A DNA stretch of 64,000 bases, taken from positions 6,254,501 to 6,318,500 of the forward strand of contig NZ_JACHIU010000001.1 in NCBI RefSeq assembly GCF_014207705.1, given 5' to 3'. The notes below the pieces were generated by a model that ran no database searches, was not told where the DNA came from, and worked only from the letters and a program-made list of their open reading frames with translations. Shown here one piece after another: positions 49,632-58,832 of the stretch (within the stretch, counting starts at the first letter, position 1; every line of letters starts with the position of its first letter). This DNA comes from Sphaerisporangium rubeum (lineage in GTDB: Bacteria; Actinomycetota; Actinomycetes; Streptosporangiales; Streptosporangiaceae). The translations under genes were made by a program, and so were the position numbers.

Positions 49632-50022
49632 GAAGCGCCTCTCTGCTAGAAACTACGGCGCCACACTTCATAACACCTTAGATACTTCTTTGTCACAATT
49701 TTCGCCTGATTCACGAGAGTGATCCCAGCCACCCTCCGCCTCGCACTCCCCCTGACCTGCACAGCTTCCCACCCTGCCGTCGACCGTTCATCGCAGAGAT
49801 CCGTGTCCGAGGACGATCACCAGTCCCGATCCGGCGATCAATCACCCCGCCGAACACCAATCGATCGACGGTGGCGATCCGGTCCACCGGCATCAGGACT
49901 GCGCGGAGGGACAAGCCGGCCAGAAGCACCTTCTCGGTGGGACACGTAGTCAGGTCGCCGACGTGCGGGCCGGCCGCTTCTCCACCGTCTGGCCGCGGAG
50001 GAGTCCCGTCACCGACCGGCGG
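49632..50022. other. Gap between thiL and the CBM2-protein gene
   Basis: About 390 bp. Positions 49640-49720 are AT-rich, with TTGTGA and TTATGA boxes on the minus strand suitable as the promoter of the CBM2-protein gene. The rest shows no gene or repeat. Confidence 0.45.
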
Positions 50023-50979
50023 TCACCGGAAGTGGTCCCATCCCCCCTCCACCTCGTCATACCCGCTCACCCGCACCCCTTCCCCCTCGACGACCCGGCC
50101 CACGGTCAGCCAGCCGGCCGGTGGAGCGGCGGGGAAGGTCGCCACGAGCGCGTGGTCGTCGCCGCCGGTGAGGATCCAGCGGACCGGGTCGGCGCCGGTC
50201 AGGGAGCCGGCCTCGGTGAGGTCGTCCGGCACGGGGAAGGCCGCGGCGTCGATCTCGACGCGTACGCCGCTCGCGGACGCGATGTGGCCCACGTCCTGCA
50301 CGAGGCCGTCGCTGACGTCGGCCATCGCGGTGGCCCCCAGGCGGGCCGCCTCGGGGCCTGAGGCGTACGGGGGGCGGGGACGACGGTGCGCGTCCACCAG
50401 TGAGGGGAGGGGGGCGGGATGGCCCGACTGGAGGAGGGCCAGGCCGGCGGCGGCGTGGCCGAGGCGGCCGGTGACGGCCAGGAGGTCGCCGGGGCGGGCT
50501 CCGGCGCGGGTGACGGGGGGACGGCCGTCCAGGGTGCCGAGCGCGGTCACTCCCAGGACCAACCGGTCGGATCTGGAGATGTCTCCGCCGGCGACACCGG
50601 CGCCTACGGGGGTGCATTCGTCGCGGAAGCCGGCGGTGAGGTCGTCGAGCCATTCGACCGGCAGGTCGCCGGGGAGGCCGAGGCCGACGAACAGCGCGGT
50701 GGGTTCGGCCCCCATGGCGGCGATGTCGGCGAGGTTCTGCGCGGCGGCCTTTCGGCCGACGTCGTACGCACTGGACCAATCGCGGCGGAAGTGCCTACCC
50801 TCAAGAAGGAGGTCCGTCGTCACGACGACCCTCCCACCGGGAGCAGCGAGCACTGCGGCGTCGTCACCAGGACCAAGCAAGACAGCCGGAGGTTGTGGCA
50901 AGCGTCCGACAATACGTGCAATGATCCCGAATTCGCCAAGATCTGCGACTGTGATAGCACACCTCCGGGTGTGTTCCAT
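50023..50979 (-). CDS. thiL: Thiamine-monophosphate kinase
   Basis: 318 residues from ATG 50979. VADLGEFGIIARI, LLGPGDDAAVL (Mg/ATP-binding), TTDLLLEGRHF, KAAAQNLADIAAMGA, AGGDISRS and ADVSDGLVQDVGHIA are the conserved ThiL blocks. It converts thiamine monophosphate to thiamine diphosphate, the last step of the pathway. It is divergent from the Lrp-domain gene across 77 bp; a start at 51033 would overlap that region. Confidence 0.94.
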   Translation of the reverse strand: MEHTRRCAITVADLGEFGIIARIVGRLPQPPAVLLGPGDDAAVLAAPGGRVVVTTDLLLEGRHFRRDWSSAYDVGRKAAAQNLADIAAMGAEPTALFVGLGLPGDLPVEWLDDLTAGFRDECTPVGAGVAGGDISRSDRLVLGVTALGTLDGRPPVTRAGARPGDLLAVTGRLGHAAAGLALLQSGHPAPLPSLVDAHRRPRPPYASGPEAARLGATAMADVSDGLVQDVGHIASASGVRVEIDAAAFPVPDDLTEAGSLTGADPVRWILTGGDDHALVATFPAAPPAGWLTVGRVVEGEGVRVSGYDEVEGGWDHFR

Positions 50980-51056
50980 GTACGGTGGCGATTCGGCACG
51001 CTGATCTAGATTGGGCGATTTGAACCATGGCAAGTCGCCCCCGCCGGGAGGACGTG

Positions 51057-51290
51057 ATGGTGCAGGCCTACATCCTTATCCAGACCGAAGTCGGCAAGGC
51101 CGCGGAGGTCGCCGGGGCTATCTCGTCGATCACCGGGGTCACGCAGGCCGAGGACGTCACAGGACCGTACGACGTTATCGTGCGTGCCGAGGCGAACAAC
51201 GTCGACGAGCTCGGCAAACTCGTGGTCGCGCAGATTCAGTCGGTGGAGGGGATCACGCGTACCCTTACATGTCCGATCGTTCATATCTGA
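51057..51290 (+). CDS. Stand-alone Lrp/AsnC ligand-binding (RAM) domain protein
   Basis: 77 residues from ATG 51057, with GGGAGG upstream. YILIQTEVGKAAEVAGAISS, GPYDVIVRAEA and GITRTLTCPIVHI span one complete RAM domain; there is no helix-turn-helix. Such stand-alone domains form ring-shaped oligomers that bind amino acids and may modulate full-length Lrp proteins. It is followed 24 bp later by the DUF3515 gene on the same strand. Confidence 0.88.
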   Translation: MVQAYILIQTEVGKAAEVAGAISSITGVTQAEDVTGPYDVIVRAEANNVDELGKLVVAQIQSVEGITRTLTCPIVHI

Positions 51291-51314
51291 GCGTCACGCT
51301 TTTCGGGGGGTTCC

Positions 51315-51743
51315 TTGATCCGGGCCGTGCCGGCCGTGCTGGCCGTGCTCGTGTTGTCGGGCTGCGGCGGAGCGGTCCGGGTCGACCCCCCGAACCCGCA
51401 GGGTGACACCGCGCGGGCCTGCCGCACCTTGGAGGGACGGCTGCCGCGCACCCTCGACGGCGCCGAGCGGGTGCCGTCGGAGCCGCCTTCGCCGTACGTC
51501 GCGGTGTGGGGTGAGGCGGAGATCGCGCTGCGCTGCGGTGTGCCGAGGCCCGCGGCCATGGACCCGCAGCAGCAGGTGACCGAGGTGGACGGTGTGCCGT
51601 GGTTCAACGACCCGGCGCGGCCCGCCCTGTTCACCGCGCTGGCCAAGGGCGGGTACGTCGAGGTCACGATCTCCGCGCGTCATCAGCCCGCCGGTGTGCT
51701 GGTGGACCTGGCCGCCCCGATCAAGGCGGCCTTCGGCGGCTGA
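51315..51743 (+). CDS. DUF3515 lipoprotein
   Basis: 142 residues from TTG 51315, after a GGGGGG purine run. VLAVLVLSGCGG is a lipobox, so it is a membrane-anchored lipoprotein. C-terminal blocks SPYVAVWGEAEIALRCGVPRP and VTEVDGVPWF mark the DUF3515 family found next to ddl and thiL in actinobacteria. Function is unknown; its fixed position next to ddl suggests a cell-envelope role. Confidence 0.87.
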   Translation: MIRAVPAVLAVLVLSGCGGAVRVDPPNPQGDTARACRTLEGRLPRTLDGAERVPSEPPSPYVAVWGEAEIALRCGVPRPAAMDPQQQVTEVDGVPWFNDPARPALFTALAKGGYVEVTISARHQPAGVLVDLAAPIKAAFGG

Positions 51744-51752
51744 CGCGCCAGG

Positions 51753-52868
51753 TCAGCGCAGGCCGAGCGGCCGTTCCAGCGCGAGCCTGATGAGGTGGTC
51801 CACCAGCTCGGCGTACGGCAGGCCCGAGGCGGCCCACAGCTGCGGCGCCACCGACATCGCGGTGAACCCCGGCATGGTGTTGATCTCGTTGACGATGAGG
51901 CTGCCTGACGGGGTGTAGAAGAAGTCGACCCGGGACAGGCCCTCGCAGCCGAGCGCCTCGTAGGCGCGCACCGCCATCTGCCGCAGCTCCTCACCGGCCG
52001 CGACGGGGATGTCGGCCGGCACCTGGAGCGACATGTCCGACCCGATGTATTTCGCGGAGAAGTCAAAGAACTCGTGGTCGTCGGTGACCAGCACCTCACC
52101 CGGCATGCTGGCGGCCGGCGGCTCGTCCCCGAAGGACTCCAGCACGGCGCACTCGATCTCACGGCCCTCGATGGCCGCCTCGACCAGCACCTTGGGGTCG
52201 TGCTCCCTGGCCGCCTCCACGGCCGTCACCAGCTCGGCGACGTCCCCCGCGCGGGAGATCCCCTGGCTGGAGCCGGCGCGGGACGGCTTGACGAACACCG
52301 GCCAGCCGAGCCCTTCGATGTCCTTGAGCACCCGGTCGCGGTCCAGCCGCCACTCGCGGTCACGCACCACGACGTACGGCCCGACCGGCAGCCCCGCCGC
52401 GGCGAGCATCGCCTTCATGTACGCCTTGTCCATGCCGACGGCGCTGGCGAGCACTCCTGAGCCGACGTAGCGGACCCCGGCCATCTCCAGCAAACCCTGG
52501 ATGGTGCCGTCCTCGCCGAACGGCCCGTGCAGCATGGGGAACACCACGTCCACCTCGCCGAGGGAGGCGGGGATGCGGCCGGGGTCCAGCGCGACGAGCC
52601 TGCCGGTGCCGGACGGCAGTGCGAGCTCCGCGCCGGTGTCCGCGACCGCCGGCAGTTCGCCGTCCTCGATCTGGAAGGTCTGGTCCTCCGGTGCCAGCAC
52701 CCACCGGCCGTCGGCGGCGATCCCGACGGGGATCACGTCGTACCTGGACCGGTCGAGGGCCGCGAGCACGCTGCCCGCACCCATGAGAGAGACCGCGTGC
52801 TCGGAGTTGCGTCCGCCGAACACCACCGCGACCCGAACACGCCGCCGGGAGTCATGCTGCTCGTTCAT
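51753..52868 (-). CDS. ddl: D-alanine--D-alanine ligase
   Basis: 371 residues from ATG 52868. VVFGGRNSEHAVSLMGA (D-Ala site 1), MLHGPFGEDGTIQG, FVKPSRAGSSQGISR (ATP loop), EGREIECAVL and VNEINTMPGFTAMSV (Mg/ATP site) are all present. It makes the D-Ala-D-Ala end of the peptidoglycan precursor. The F-type active-site segment (FFDFSAKYI) suggests it is not a D-Ala-D-Lac ligase. It is convergent with the DUF3515 gene, 9 bp away. Confidence 0.95.
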   Translation of the reverse strand: MNEQHDSRRRVRVAVVFGGRNSEHAVSLMGAGSVLAALDRSRYDVIPVGIAADGRWVLAPEDQTFQIEDGELPAVADTGAELALPSGTGRLVALDPGRIPASLGEVDVVFPMLHGPFGEDGTIQGLLEMAGVRYVGSGVLASAVGMDKAYMKAMLAAAGLPVGPYVVVRDREWRLDRDRVLKDIEGLGWPVFVKPSRAGSSQGISRAGDVAELVTAVEAAREHDPKVLVEAAIEGREIECAVLESFGDEPPAASMPGEVLVTDDHEFFDFSAKYIGSDMSLQVPADIPVAAGEELRQMAVRAYEALGCEGLSRVDFFYTPSGSLIVNEINTMPGFTAMSVAPQLWAASGLPYAELVDHLIRLALERPLGLR

Positions 52869-52923
52869 GATGCCCGAATCTACCGTGCGCGAGCATCGTC
52901 CCAGGTTGTCGGGTGAGGCCCGG

Positions 52924-54174
52924 TCAGCCCCGGCCGGCCCCCGAGCGCAGCGCGTCCAAGGCGTCGGTGACGTCCGCGATGAGGTCCTCGGCGTCCTCCA
53001 GGCCCACGGAGAACCGCACGGCTCCGGCGTCCACCCCGGACGTGGTGAGCGCGGCCTCGTCGAGCTGGCGGTGCGTGGTGGACGCGACGTGCGCGACCTT
53101 GGTGTGGGTGCCGCCGAAGGACGTGGCGACGCGGGACAGCCGCACGGTGTCGGCGAGCATGACCCCGGCCTCGTAGCCGCCGTGCGGGGTGACGGTGACG
53201 CAGGCGCCGAACCGCGTGCCTTCGGGGCCCGCGTCGAAGAGCTGGCGCGCGAGCTGGTGGCCGGGGTGACCGGACAGGCCGGGGTAGTCGACGCGGCGCA
53301 CCGCGGGGTGCTTGGCGACGGCGGCGGCGAACACCATGGCGGTGGCGCACATGCGGCGCACGCGCAGCGGCAGGGTCTCAAGACCCCGGCGCAGCAGGAA
53401 CGCCTCGTCCGGCGACAGGGTGGCGCCGGTGTCGATGCGGGTCTCGCGGATCTTGGCGATCAGGTCGGGACGGCCGACGACGGCCCCGCCTGTGCAGTCG
53501 TCGTGGCCGCCGATGTACTTGGTGGCCGAGTGGACGACGAGGTCGGCGCCGTGTTCGAGCGGCCGGCACACGACGGGGGTGGCGAACGTCGAGTCGACCA
53601 CGAGCAGCGCGCCGGCGTTCCGCGCGATGCGGTACAGCCCCCGGATGTCGGCGACCGCCATGGTGGGGTTGCTCAGCGTCTCCGCAAAAATGATCTTCGT
53701 GGAGGAGCGTACGGACTCGTGGACGCGCCGCAGGTCGGAGTAGTCGACGAAGTCCGCCGACACCCCGAACCGGCCGAGCACGTTGGACAGCACCGAGTAG
53801 GTGCCGCCGTACACCGGCGCAGGCGCCACCACGTGCGTGCCGGCGCGCAGGAACGTCAGCAGCACCGTGCTCACCGCCGACATGCCGGACGAGAACGCCT
53901 GCCCCGCGACGTCCTCAGGCGCGGCGGCGCCTTCCAGGGACGCGATGCCGGACGCGAACGCCGCCACGGTGGGGTTGTCGACGCGGCTGTAGGCGAACCC
54001 GGGTGCGCGGTCGCCGAGCACGTCGCCGTACTCGGCGGAACTGCCGAAGCTCCACGCCGAGCTGCGCCACACCGGCAGCCCCATGGGTTCCTGACGCGGC
54101 ACGGGGGCCGGCGGCAGGTGCACCGCGCGGGTGTTCTCGCCGAACCTCCTGCGTGCGCGCCGTGAGGGGGTCAC
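52924..54174 (-). CDS. Cystathionine gamma-lyase/synthase family PLP enzyme
   Basis: 416 residues of the Cys/Met metabolism fold type I family. FSSGMSAVSTVLLTFLRAG, ETLSNPTMAVADI, LLVVDSTFATP and the Schiff-base lysine in VVHSATKYIGGHDD are clear. Members interconvert cystathionine, homocysteine, cysteine or methionine; which reaction applies here cannot be decided by eye. Its GTG start overlaps the gpsA stop (GTGA), so it is translationally coupled to gpsA, as often seen in actinomycetes. Confidence 0.88.
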   Translation of the reverse strand: MTPSRRARRRFGENTRAVHLPPAPVPRQEPMGLPVWRSSAWSFGSSAEYGDVLGDRAPGFAYSRVDNPTVAAFASGIASLEGAAAPEDVAGQAFSSGMSAVSTVLLTFLRAGTHVVAPAPVYGGTYSVLSNVLGRFGVSADFVDYSDLRRVHESVRSSTKIIFAETLSNPTMAVADIRGLYRIARNAGALLVVDSTFATPVVCRPLEHGADLVVHSATKYIGGHDDCTGGAVVGRPDLIAKIRETRIDTGATLSPDEAFLLRRGLETLPLRVRRMCATAMVFAAAVAKHPAVRRVDYPGLSGHPGHQLARQLFDAGPEGTRFGACVTVTPHGGYEAGVMLADTVRLSRVATSFGGTHTKVAHVASTTHRQLDEAALTTSGVDAGAVRFSVGLEDAEDLIADVTDALDALRSGAGRG

Positions 54175-55178
54175 ACTCCGTACCGTTCTGGCTTGGGGGT
54201 GCGCGACATCAGCAACATGGCCGCCTCGCTCGGGGTCATTCCGTCGTGGACGACGCCGACGACCACCTCGGTGATCGGCATCTCGACGTCGTGCTTCCTG
54301 GCCAGGTCGAGGACAGACTCACAGGACTTGACCCCCTCCGCGGTCTGCTTGGTCGCGGCGATGGTCTCGGCCATGGTCATGCCTCTGCCGAGATTCTCAC
54401 CGAAGGTGCGGTTCCGCGACAACGGTGAGGTGCAGGTGGCCACCAGGTCCCCCATGCCGGCCAGCCCGGCGAACGTGTGGGGGTCGGCGCCGAGCGCCGC
54501 GCCGAGCCGTGAGATCTCGGCGAGGCCCCGCGTCATGAGCATCGCGCGCACGTTGTCGCCGAGGCCCATGCCGGCGGCCACGCCGACGGCCAGCGCGATG
54601 ACGTTCTTCACCGCGCCGCCGAGCTCCACCCCGACGACGTCGGGGTTGGTGTAGGCGCGGAACCACGGCAGGTGGCAGGCCTCCTGCAGGCGCATGGTGA
54701 CCGTCTCGTCCACACCGGCGACGACCGTGGCGGCCGGCTCGCGGCGCACCAGCTCGCCGACGAGGTTCGGCCCCGACACCACGGCGACCCGCTCGGCCGG
54801 CACACCCGCGACCTCGCGGATCACCTCGCTCATGCGGCGGCACGTGCGCAGCTCGACGCCTTTCATCAGGCTGACCAGCACGGCGTCACTGGGGAGGTGC
54901 GGAGCCCACGCCGCGAGGTTGCCGCGCAGCGTCTGGGACGGCACCGCGAGGACCACGAAATCGGCGTCCTTCATGGCCGGCTCGGGGTCGGTGGTGGCGC
55001 GCAGCGAGGACGGCAGGGTGATGCCGGGGAGGTACTCGGGGTTCTCGTGCCGCTTGTCGATGGCCTCGACCACCTCGGCGCGCCGTCCCCACAGGGTGGT
55101 CTCGGTCCCCGCCTCCGCCAGGATCATCGCGAAAGTGGTGCCCCACGAACCTGTTCCGAAAACGACGGCCTTGGTCAT
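54171..55178 (-). CDS. gpsA: Glycerol-3-phosphate dehydrogenase (NAD(P)+)
   Basis: 335 residues from ATG 55178. VFGTGSWGTTFAMILAEAG is the dinucleotide loop; SLMKGVE, SGPNLVGEL, GAVKNVIALAVG (catalytic Lys) and AGMGDLVATCTSPLSRNR are diagnostic. It makes sn-glycerol 3-phosphate for phospholipids. It lies downstream of plsC on the same strand, so glycerol phosphate supply and acylation are encoded together. Confidence 0.95.
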   Translation of the reverse strand: MTKAVVFGTGSWGTTFAMILAEAGTETTLWGRRAEVVEAIDKRHENPEYLPGITLPSSLRATTDPEPAMKDADFVVLAVPSQTLRGNLAAWAPHLPSDAVLVSLMKGVELRTCRRMSEVIREVAGVPAERVAVVSGPNLVGELVRREPAATVVAGVDETVTMRLQEACHLPWFRAYTNPDVVGVELGGAVKNVIALAVGVAAGMGLGDNVRAMLMTRGLAEISRLGAALGADPHTFAGLAGMGDLVATCTSPLSRNRTFGENLGRGMTMAETIAATKQTAEGVKSCESVLDLARKHDVEMPITEVVVGVVHDGMTPSEAAMLLMSRTPKPERYGV

Positions 55179-55236
55179 GTGCTCACCGTACGCTCCGTCG
55201 GCCGGGCCGATCGCATCTCGTTCACCCCCGCAAGCC

Positions 55237-55953
55237 CTAGCCCGCGCGGCCCTCCGGCTCGAACGGGGTGTCCGGCGCCTTCTCGCCGCGCAGCTCGGCG
55301 AGCTGCGCCGTGATGGCCGCCATGATGTCGGCGGTGGCCTCCTTGAGCACCTTGCCGCGCAGCGGCAGGCCCTCGTACTTGGACAGGTCGACCGGTGGCC
55401 CGGCGACGGCGTGGAAGGTCTTGCGCGGCAGCAGCCGCGGCGTCTTGCGGCCGTACGGCAGCAGCTCCTGCGCACCCCAGTGGGCCACCGGGATCACCGG
55501 GACGCCTGTGGCGAGCGCCAGCCGCGCCACACCGGTCTTGCCGGCCATGGGCCACAGGTCGGGGTCGCGGCTGATGGTGCCCTCGGGGTAGAAGATCACG
55601 CACGAGCCGTCGCGCAGCGCGTCCTCGGCGAACTTCAGCGAGCGCGCGGCGTCGGTGCTGCCGCGGAACACCGGGATCTGCCGGCACTTGCGGATGATCC
55701 AGCCGATGACGGGGATGTCGAACAGACCCGCCTTGGCGAGGTAGACCGGCCAGCGGCCGTTGTCGTAGGTGAAGTGCGCCAGCAACAGAGGGTCGCTCCA
55801 CGACAGGTGGTTGGCCGCGATGATCACACCGCCGGTGCGTGGCAGGTGTGCGTGGCCCCGCCAGTCCCGCTTGCTGAACAGGTAGAGAAACGCTTTGACG
55901 ATCACCACGACAAAGGCTTCCAACGGGATGGGCGGACGTCCGGGGCGGCTCAT
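55237..55953 (-). CDS. plsC: 1-acyl-sn-glycerol-3-phosphate acyltransferase
   Basis: 238 residues. The HX4D acyltransferase motif is NHLSWSD (H49, D54); VFRGSTDAARS and FYPEGTISRDPDL are the glycerol-phosphate binding blocks, with a hydrophobic N-terminal anchor at about 12-27. It acylates lysophosphatidic acid to phosphatidic acid. First gene of the plsC-gpsA-PLP enzyme operon, divergent from cofC. Confidence 0.9.
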   Translation of the reverse strand: MSRPGRPPIPLEAFVVVIVKAFLYLFSKRDWRGHAHLPRTGGVIIAANHLSWSDPLLLAHFTYDNGRWPVYLAKAGLFDIPVIGWIIRKCRQIPVFRGSTDAARSLKFAEDALRDGSCVIFYPEGTISRDPDLWPMAGKTGVARLALATGVPVIPVAHWGAQELLPYGRKTPRLLPRKTFHAVAGPPVDLSKYEGLPLRGKVLKEATADIMAAITAQLAELRGEKAPDTPFEPEGRAG

Positions 55954-56032
55954 TGACTCCTCCAGTCATGCATCGCGCGCCCTCAGTCTCCCGGTTGGCT
56001 CGGCATGCTGTCGAGGCGCGATGCTAAAGGCT

Positions 56033-56725
56033 ATGCGTGGTGAGACCCATGGTGACGTCCCCGGTGCCCGGACGGGGAACGGCTGGACCCTCGTGGTACC
56101 GGTGAAGACGCTCATCGCGGCCAAGACGCGGCTCGCCGATGCCGCGGGGCCGCACAGGGCCGCGCTCGCCGTGGCCGTGGCGTGCGACACGGTCGCCGCG
56201 GCTCTTCGCTGCGCCGACGTCGCGCGGGTGGTGGTGGTGACGGCCGACCCCGTGCCCGCCGCCGCGCTGTCGGCGCTCGGAGCGCTCGTCGTGCCGGACC
56301 CGGAGGCGGGGCTGAACGCCGCGTTGCGCGCCGGTGGCGCGGCGGCCGTACGGCTGGCGCCTGAGGGTCACGTGGGTGCGCTCCAGGCGGACCTGCCGGC
56401 GCTGCGGCCGGCGGAGCTGTCGGTGGCGCTGGCGACGGCGGCCGAGTTCGACCAGGCGTTCGTGCCGGACGCGGCCGAGGTGGGGACCACGTTCTACGGT
56501 GTGCGGCCCGGCGTGCCGTTCCTGCCGCGTTTCGGCGGCGAGTCGCGTGCGCGGCACCTCGGATCGGGGGCCAAGGAGATCGCCGTGGACGGCATCGCGT
56601 CGCTGCGGCGCGACGTGGACACCCCGGCCGACCTGCTGGAGGCACTCGCGCTCGGCGTCGGGCCCCGTACGGCGGAGGTGGCAGCGACGATGAGGGGGCC
56701 CACCGGACGGTGGGCCCCCCGCTGA
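56033..56725 (+). CDS. cofC: 2-phospho-L-lactate guanylyltransferase
   Basis: 230 residues from ATG 56033. TLVVPVKTLIAAKTRLAD is the CofC nucleotide-binding start; VVVVTADPVPAAALSALGALVVPDPEAGLNAALR, ALQADLPALRP and RFGGESRARHL follow. The enzyme guanylates a phospholactate/phosphoenolpyruvate unit for coenzyme F420, a deazaflavin cofactor of actinobacteria. An ATG at 56021 is an alternative start. A terminator hairpin lies inside the last codons. Confidence 0.92.
   Translation: MRGETHGDVPGARTGNGWTLVVPVKTLIAAKTRLADAAGPHRAALAVAVACDTVAAALRCADVARVVVVTADPVPAAALSALGALVVPDPEAGLNAALRAGGAAAVRLAPEGHVGALQADLPALRPAELSVALATAAEFDQAFVPDAAEVGTTFYGVRPGVPFLPRFGGESRARHLGSGAKEIAVDGIASLRRDVDTPADLLEALALGVGPRTAEVAATMRGPTGRWAPR
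56694..56719 (+). terminator. Terminator hairpin inside the end of cofC
   Basis: GGGGGCCCACC (56694-56704) pairs with GGTGGGCCCCC (56709-56719) around a GGAC tetraloop. It overlaps the last codons of cofC, and the stop codon follows at 56723. Confidence 0.85.
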
Positions 56726-56729
56726 GACC

Positions 56730-56860
56730 GGCGCCTGGACCGGAACCTCAGGCCGGCGGCTCCGGCGAACGGCACTTGGACCGGAACCTGGTCCGGTTCC
56801 TGCGAACGGCACCCAAGATCGGCGCCGCTCCGGCCGGCGGACCCCCGTGACCGCCGGCCG
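56730..56860. repeat. Degenerate repeats after cofC
   Basis: (C/T)TGGACCGGAACCT occurs at about 56734 and 56775, and GCGAACGGCAC at about 56765 and 56802, giving an irregular period of about 40 bp in the gap before the efflux pump. Confidence 0.55.
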
Positions 56861-56878
56861 GTCGCTCGGTCCGGCCGT

Positions 56879-58588
56879 TCAGTGCGGCATCTGGTCCTCC
56901 GGCAGGGGCTGCTTCGGCAGCAGGAACGCGACCGCGAACGTCAGCAGCAGCATGCCGGCCACCACCCACAGGATGGTCTTCATCGCGATGCCGAAGCCTT
57001 CCTTGCCGGCGTCGGCGCCGGCCGTCATGACGGCCTTCTGGATCGCGGCGCCGGACTGCGGCGAGGTGGCCGCCGCACGTGCGGCCTGCTCAAGCCGCAC
57101 GCAGGAGGCGGGAACCTGCTGGGGGTCCTTGGCGACGGCGCGGTCACGGCCGCAGTCGCGCAGCGCCGTCACGATGGCGTCCTGCCGTGCGCCGGTGACC
57201 TGCACGGCGGCGAGGTCGGCACGCAGCTTCGGCGCGACGTCGTCCGCGGCGGTCGCGACGTTGCCGCCGAGCAGGCCGAAGAACACCGTGCCGAGCAGCG
57301 CGACCCCGAAGGCGCTGCCGAGCTGCTGCACGGCGGTCAGCGTGCCGGACGCCGAACCGGTCTCGTGCTGCTCCACCCCGGCGAGCACGATGGCGAAGAA
57401 CGGCGCCATCAGCAGGCCCATCCCGATACCGGTGAACAGCAGCGACGGCGCGAGCTGCCAGGCCGAGACGCCGATGCCGGCGAGGTTGATGGTGACCAGG
57501 ATGGCGAGCACGCCGAGCGTCATGACGAGCGTGCCGCTGTGCAGGACCTTGCGGCCGAACTTCTGCAGCGGCTGGGCCAGACCGAAGCCGACGACCATGC
57601 CGACCGACCACGGCGCCATGGCGAGGCCCGCGGTGAGCGTGCTGTAGCCGAGGCCGATCTGGGTGTACAGGTTGAACACCAGCGAGAAGCCGATCATGCC
57701 GGAGAAGAAGACGATGCCGGTGACCAGGCCGCCGGTGAAGGCGCGCTTGCGGAACAGGCTCGGCACCACCAGGGGGTCGCCGCCGGCGCGGCTCTTGCGC
57801 GCCTCGAACCAGCCGAACAGGACGAACGCCACGACCGACCCCGCGATCATGAGGAACGACCACAGTGGCCAGTCGTGCTCGCGGCCCTGCACCAGCGGGA
57901 AGACGATGAGCAGGCCGGCCAGGGACGCCAGCAGCATGCCGGGGAAGTCCAGCTTGAGCGGATGCGGGGAGCGCGACTCCGGCAGGAAGCGCAGGCCGGC
58001 GAGCACCGCGGCGGCGCCGAGCGGCAGGTTGATCAGGAAGATCATGCGCCAGCCGGTGCCGAAGAAGTCGGCCTCGATCAGCCATCCGGCGAGCACGGGA
58101 CCACCGACCGACGACAGGCCCATGACCGGGCCGAACAGGCCGAACGCGGCCTGCATCTCCTTCGGCGGGAACATCTCCTTGATCATGCCGAGGCCCTGCG
58201 GGAGCATGACCGCGCCGAACAGGCCCTGCACCACTCGCGCGCCGACCAGGAGCTCGGGGTTCTGCGCCACGGCGCACAGCAGCGAGCCCACGGTGAAGCC
58301 GGCCGCGCCGATCAGGAACATACGCTTGCGGCCGTAGATGTCACCGAGCCGGCCGCCGGTGATGAGGCCGACCGCCATGGCCAGCGTGTACGCGGCGCCG
58401 AGCCACTGGATGACGGCCGCGCTGCCGCCGAGCTCCGCGCGGATGGTGGGGCCTGCGATGTTGGTGACCAGCGCGTCGAGCATGTCCATCACCTCGGCGG
58501 CGAGGATGACGAACAGCGCGGCCCAGCGCCACCGGTACGGCGCGGGACCAGGGGGTGCTGACGTGGTCGAGGTGTCGGTCGTCGTCAT
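56879..58588 (-). CDS. MFS multidrug efflux transporter, EmrB/QacA (DHA2) type
   Basis: 569 residues with about fourteen transmembrane segments. Motif A reads GGRLGDIYGRKR. Opening residues AEVMDMLDALVTNIAGPTI carry the DHA2-type first helix, and ARVVQGLFGAVMLPQGL and GPVLAGWLIEADFFGTGWRMIFLINLPLG are typical of EmrB/QacA pumps. A hydrophilic loop with two cysteines (about 465-530) precedes the last helix. It exports toxic compounds by proton exchange. It is divergent from a TetR gene whose operators overlap its promoter. Confidence 0.93.
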   Translation of the reverse strand: MTTTDTSTTSAPPGPAPYRWRWAALFVILAAEVMDMLDALVTNIAGPTIRAELGGSAAVIQWLGAAYTLAMAVGLITGGRLGDIYGRKRMFLIGAAGFTVGSLLCAVAQNPELLVGARVVQGLFGAVMLPQGLGMIKEMFPPKEMQAAFGLFGPVMGLSSVGGPVLAGWLIEADFFGTGWRMIFLINLPLGAAAVLAGLRFLPESRSPHPLKLDFPGMLLASLAGLLIVFPLVQGREHDWPLWSFLMIAGSVVAFVLFGWFEARKSRAGGDPLVVPSLFRKRAFTGGLVTGIVFFSGMIGFSLVFNLYTQIGLGYSTLTAGLAMAPWSVGMVVGFGLAQPLQKFGRKVLHSGTLVMTLGVLAILVTINLAGIGVSAWQLAPSLLFTGIGMGLLMAPFFAIVLAGVEQHETGSASGTLTAVQQLGSAFGVALLGTVFFGLLGGNVATAADDVAPKLRADLAAVQVTGARQDAIVTALRDCGRDRAVAKDPQQVPASCVRLEQAARAAATSPQSGAAIQKAVMTAGADAGKEGFGIAMKTILWVVAGMLLLTFAVAFLLPKQPLPEDQMPH

Positions 58589-58625
58589 GGGGGGCTCCTC
58601 GGTCCGGCGTCTGCCAGGCGGGACA

Positions 58626-58736
58626 GAACAGTGTTCATCAGATACGAGCGATGTTCTATACTAGAACGGTGTTCGTCGCAAAGTGCGATGTTCTCAAGAT
58701 ATGTCGCGTCGATGCGAACTGACAAGATATATCGCG
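58626..58736. promoter_or_regulatory. Operators between efflux pump and tetR genes
   Basis: Perfect palindromes GAACA-G-TGTTC (58626-58636) and GTTCTATACTAGAAC (58653-58667), and GAAC-GGT-GTTC (58664-58674), lie side by side. Further right, AAGATAT(G/A)TCGCG occurs twice (about 58697 and 58725). The cluster overlaps a TATAGA-type -10 on the minus strand, so a bound TetR would block the pump promoter. Confidence 0.65.
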
Positions 58737-58832
58737 AAATTGCCACCAGAGTTCCCGGATGGACAGGCCCTACGGCAGGCCGCACTAGACTCCGGGTACG
58801 CCATCACCAGGGACGCCGAGGGGCGGTGAGAG

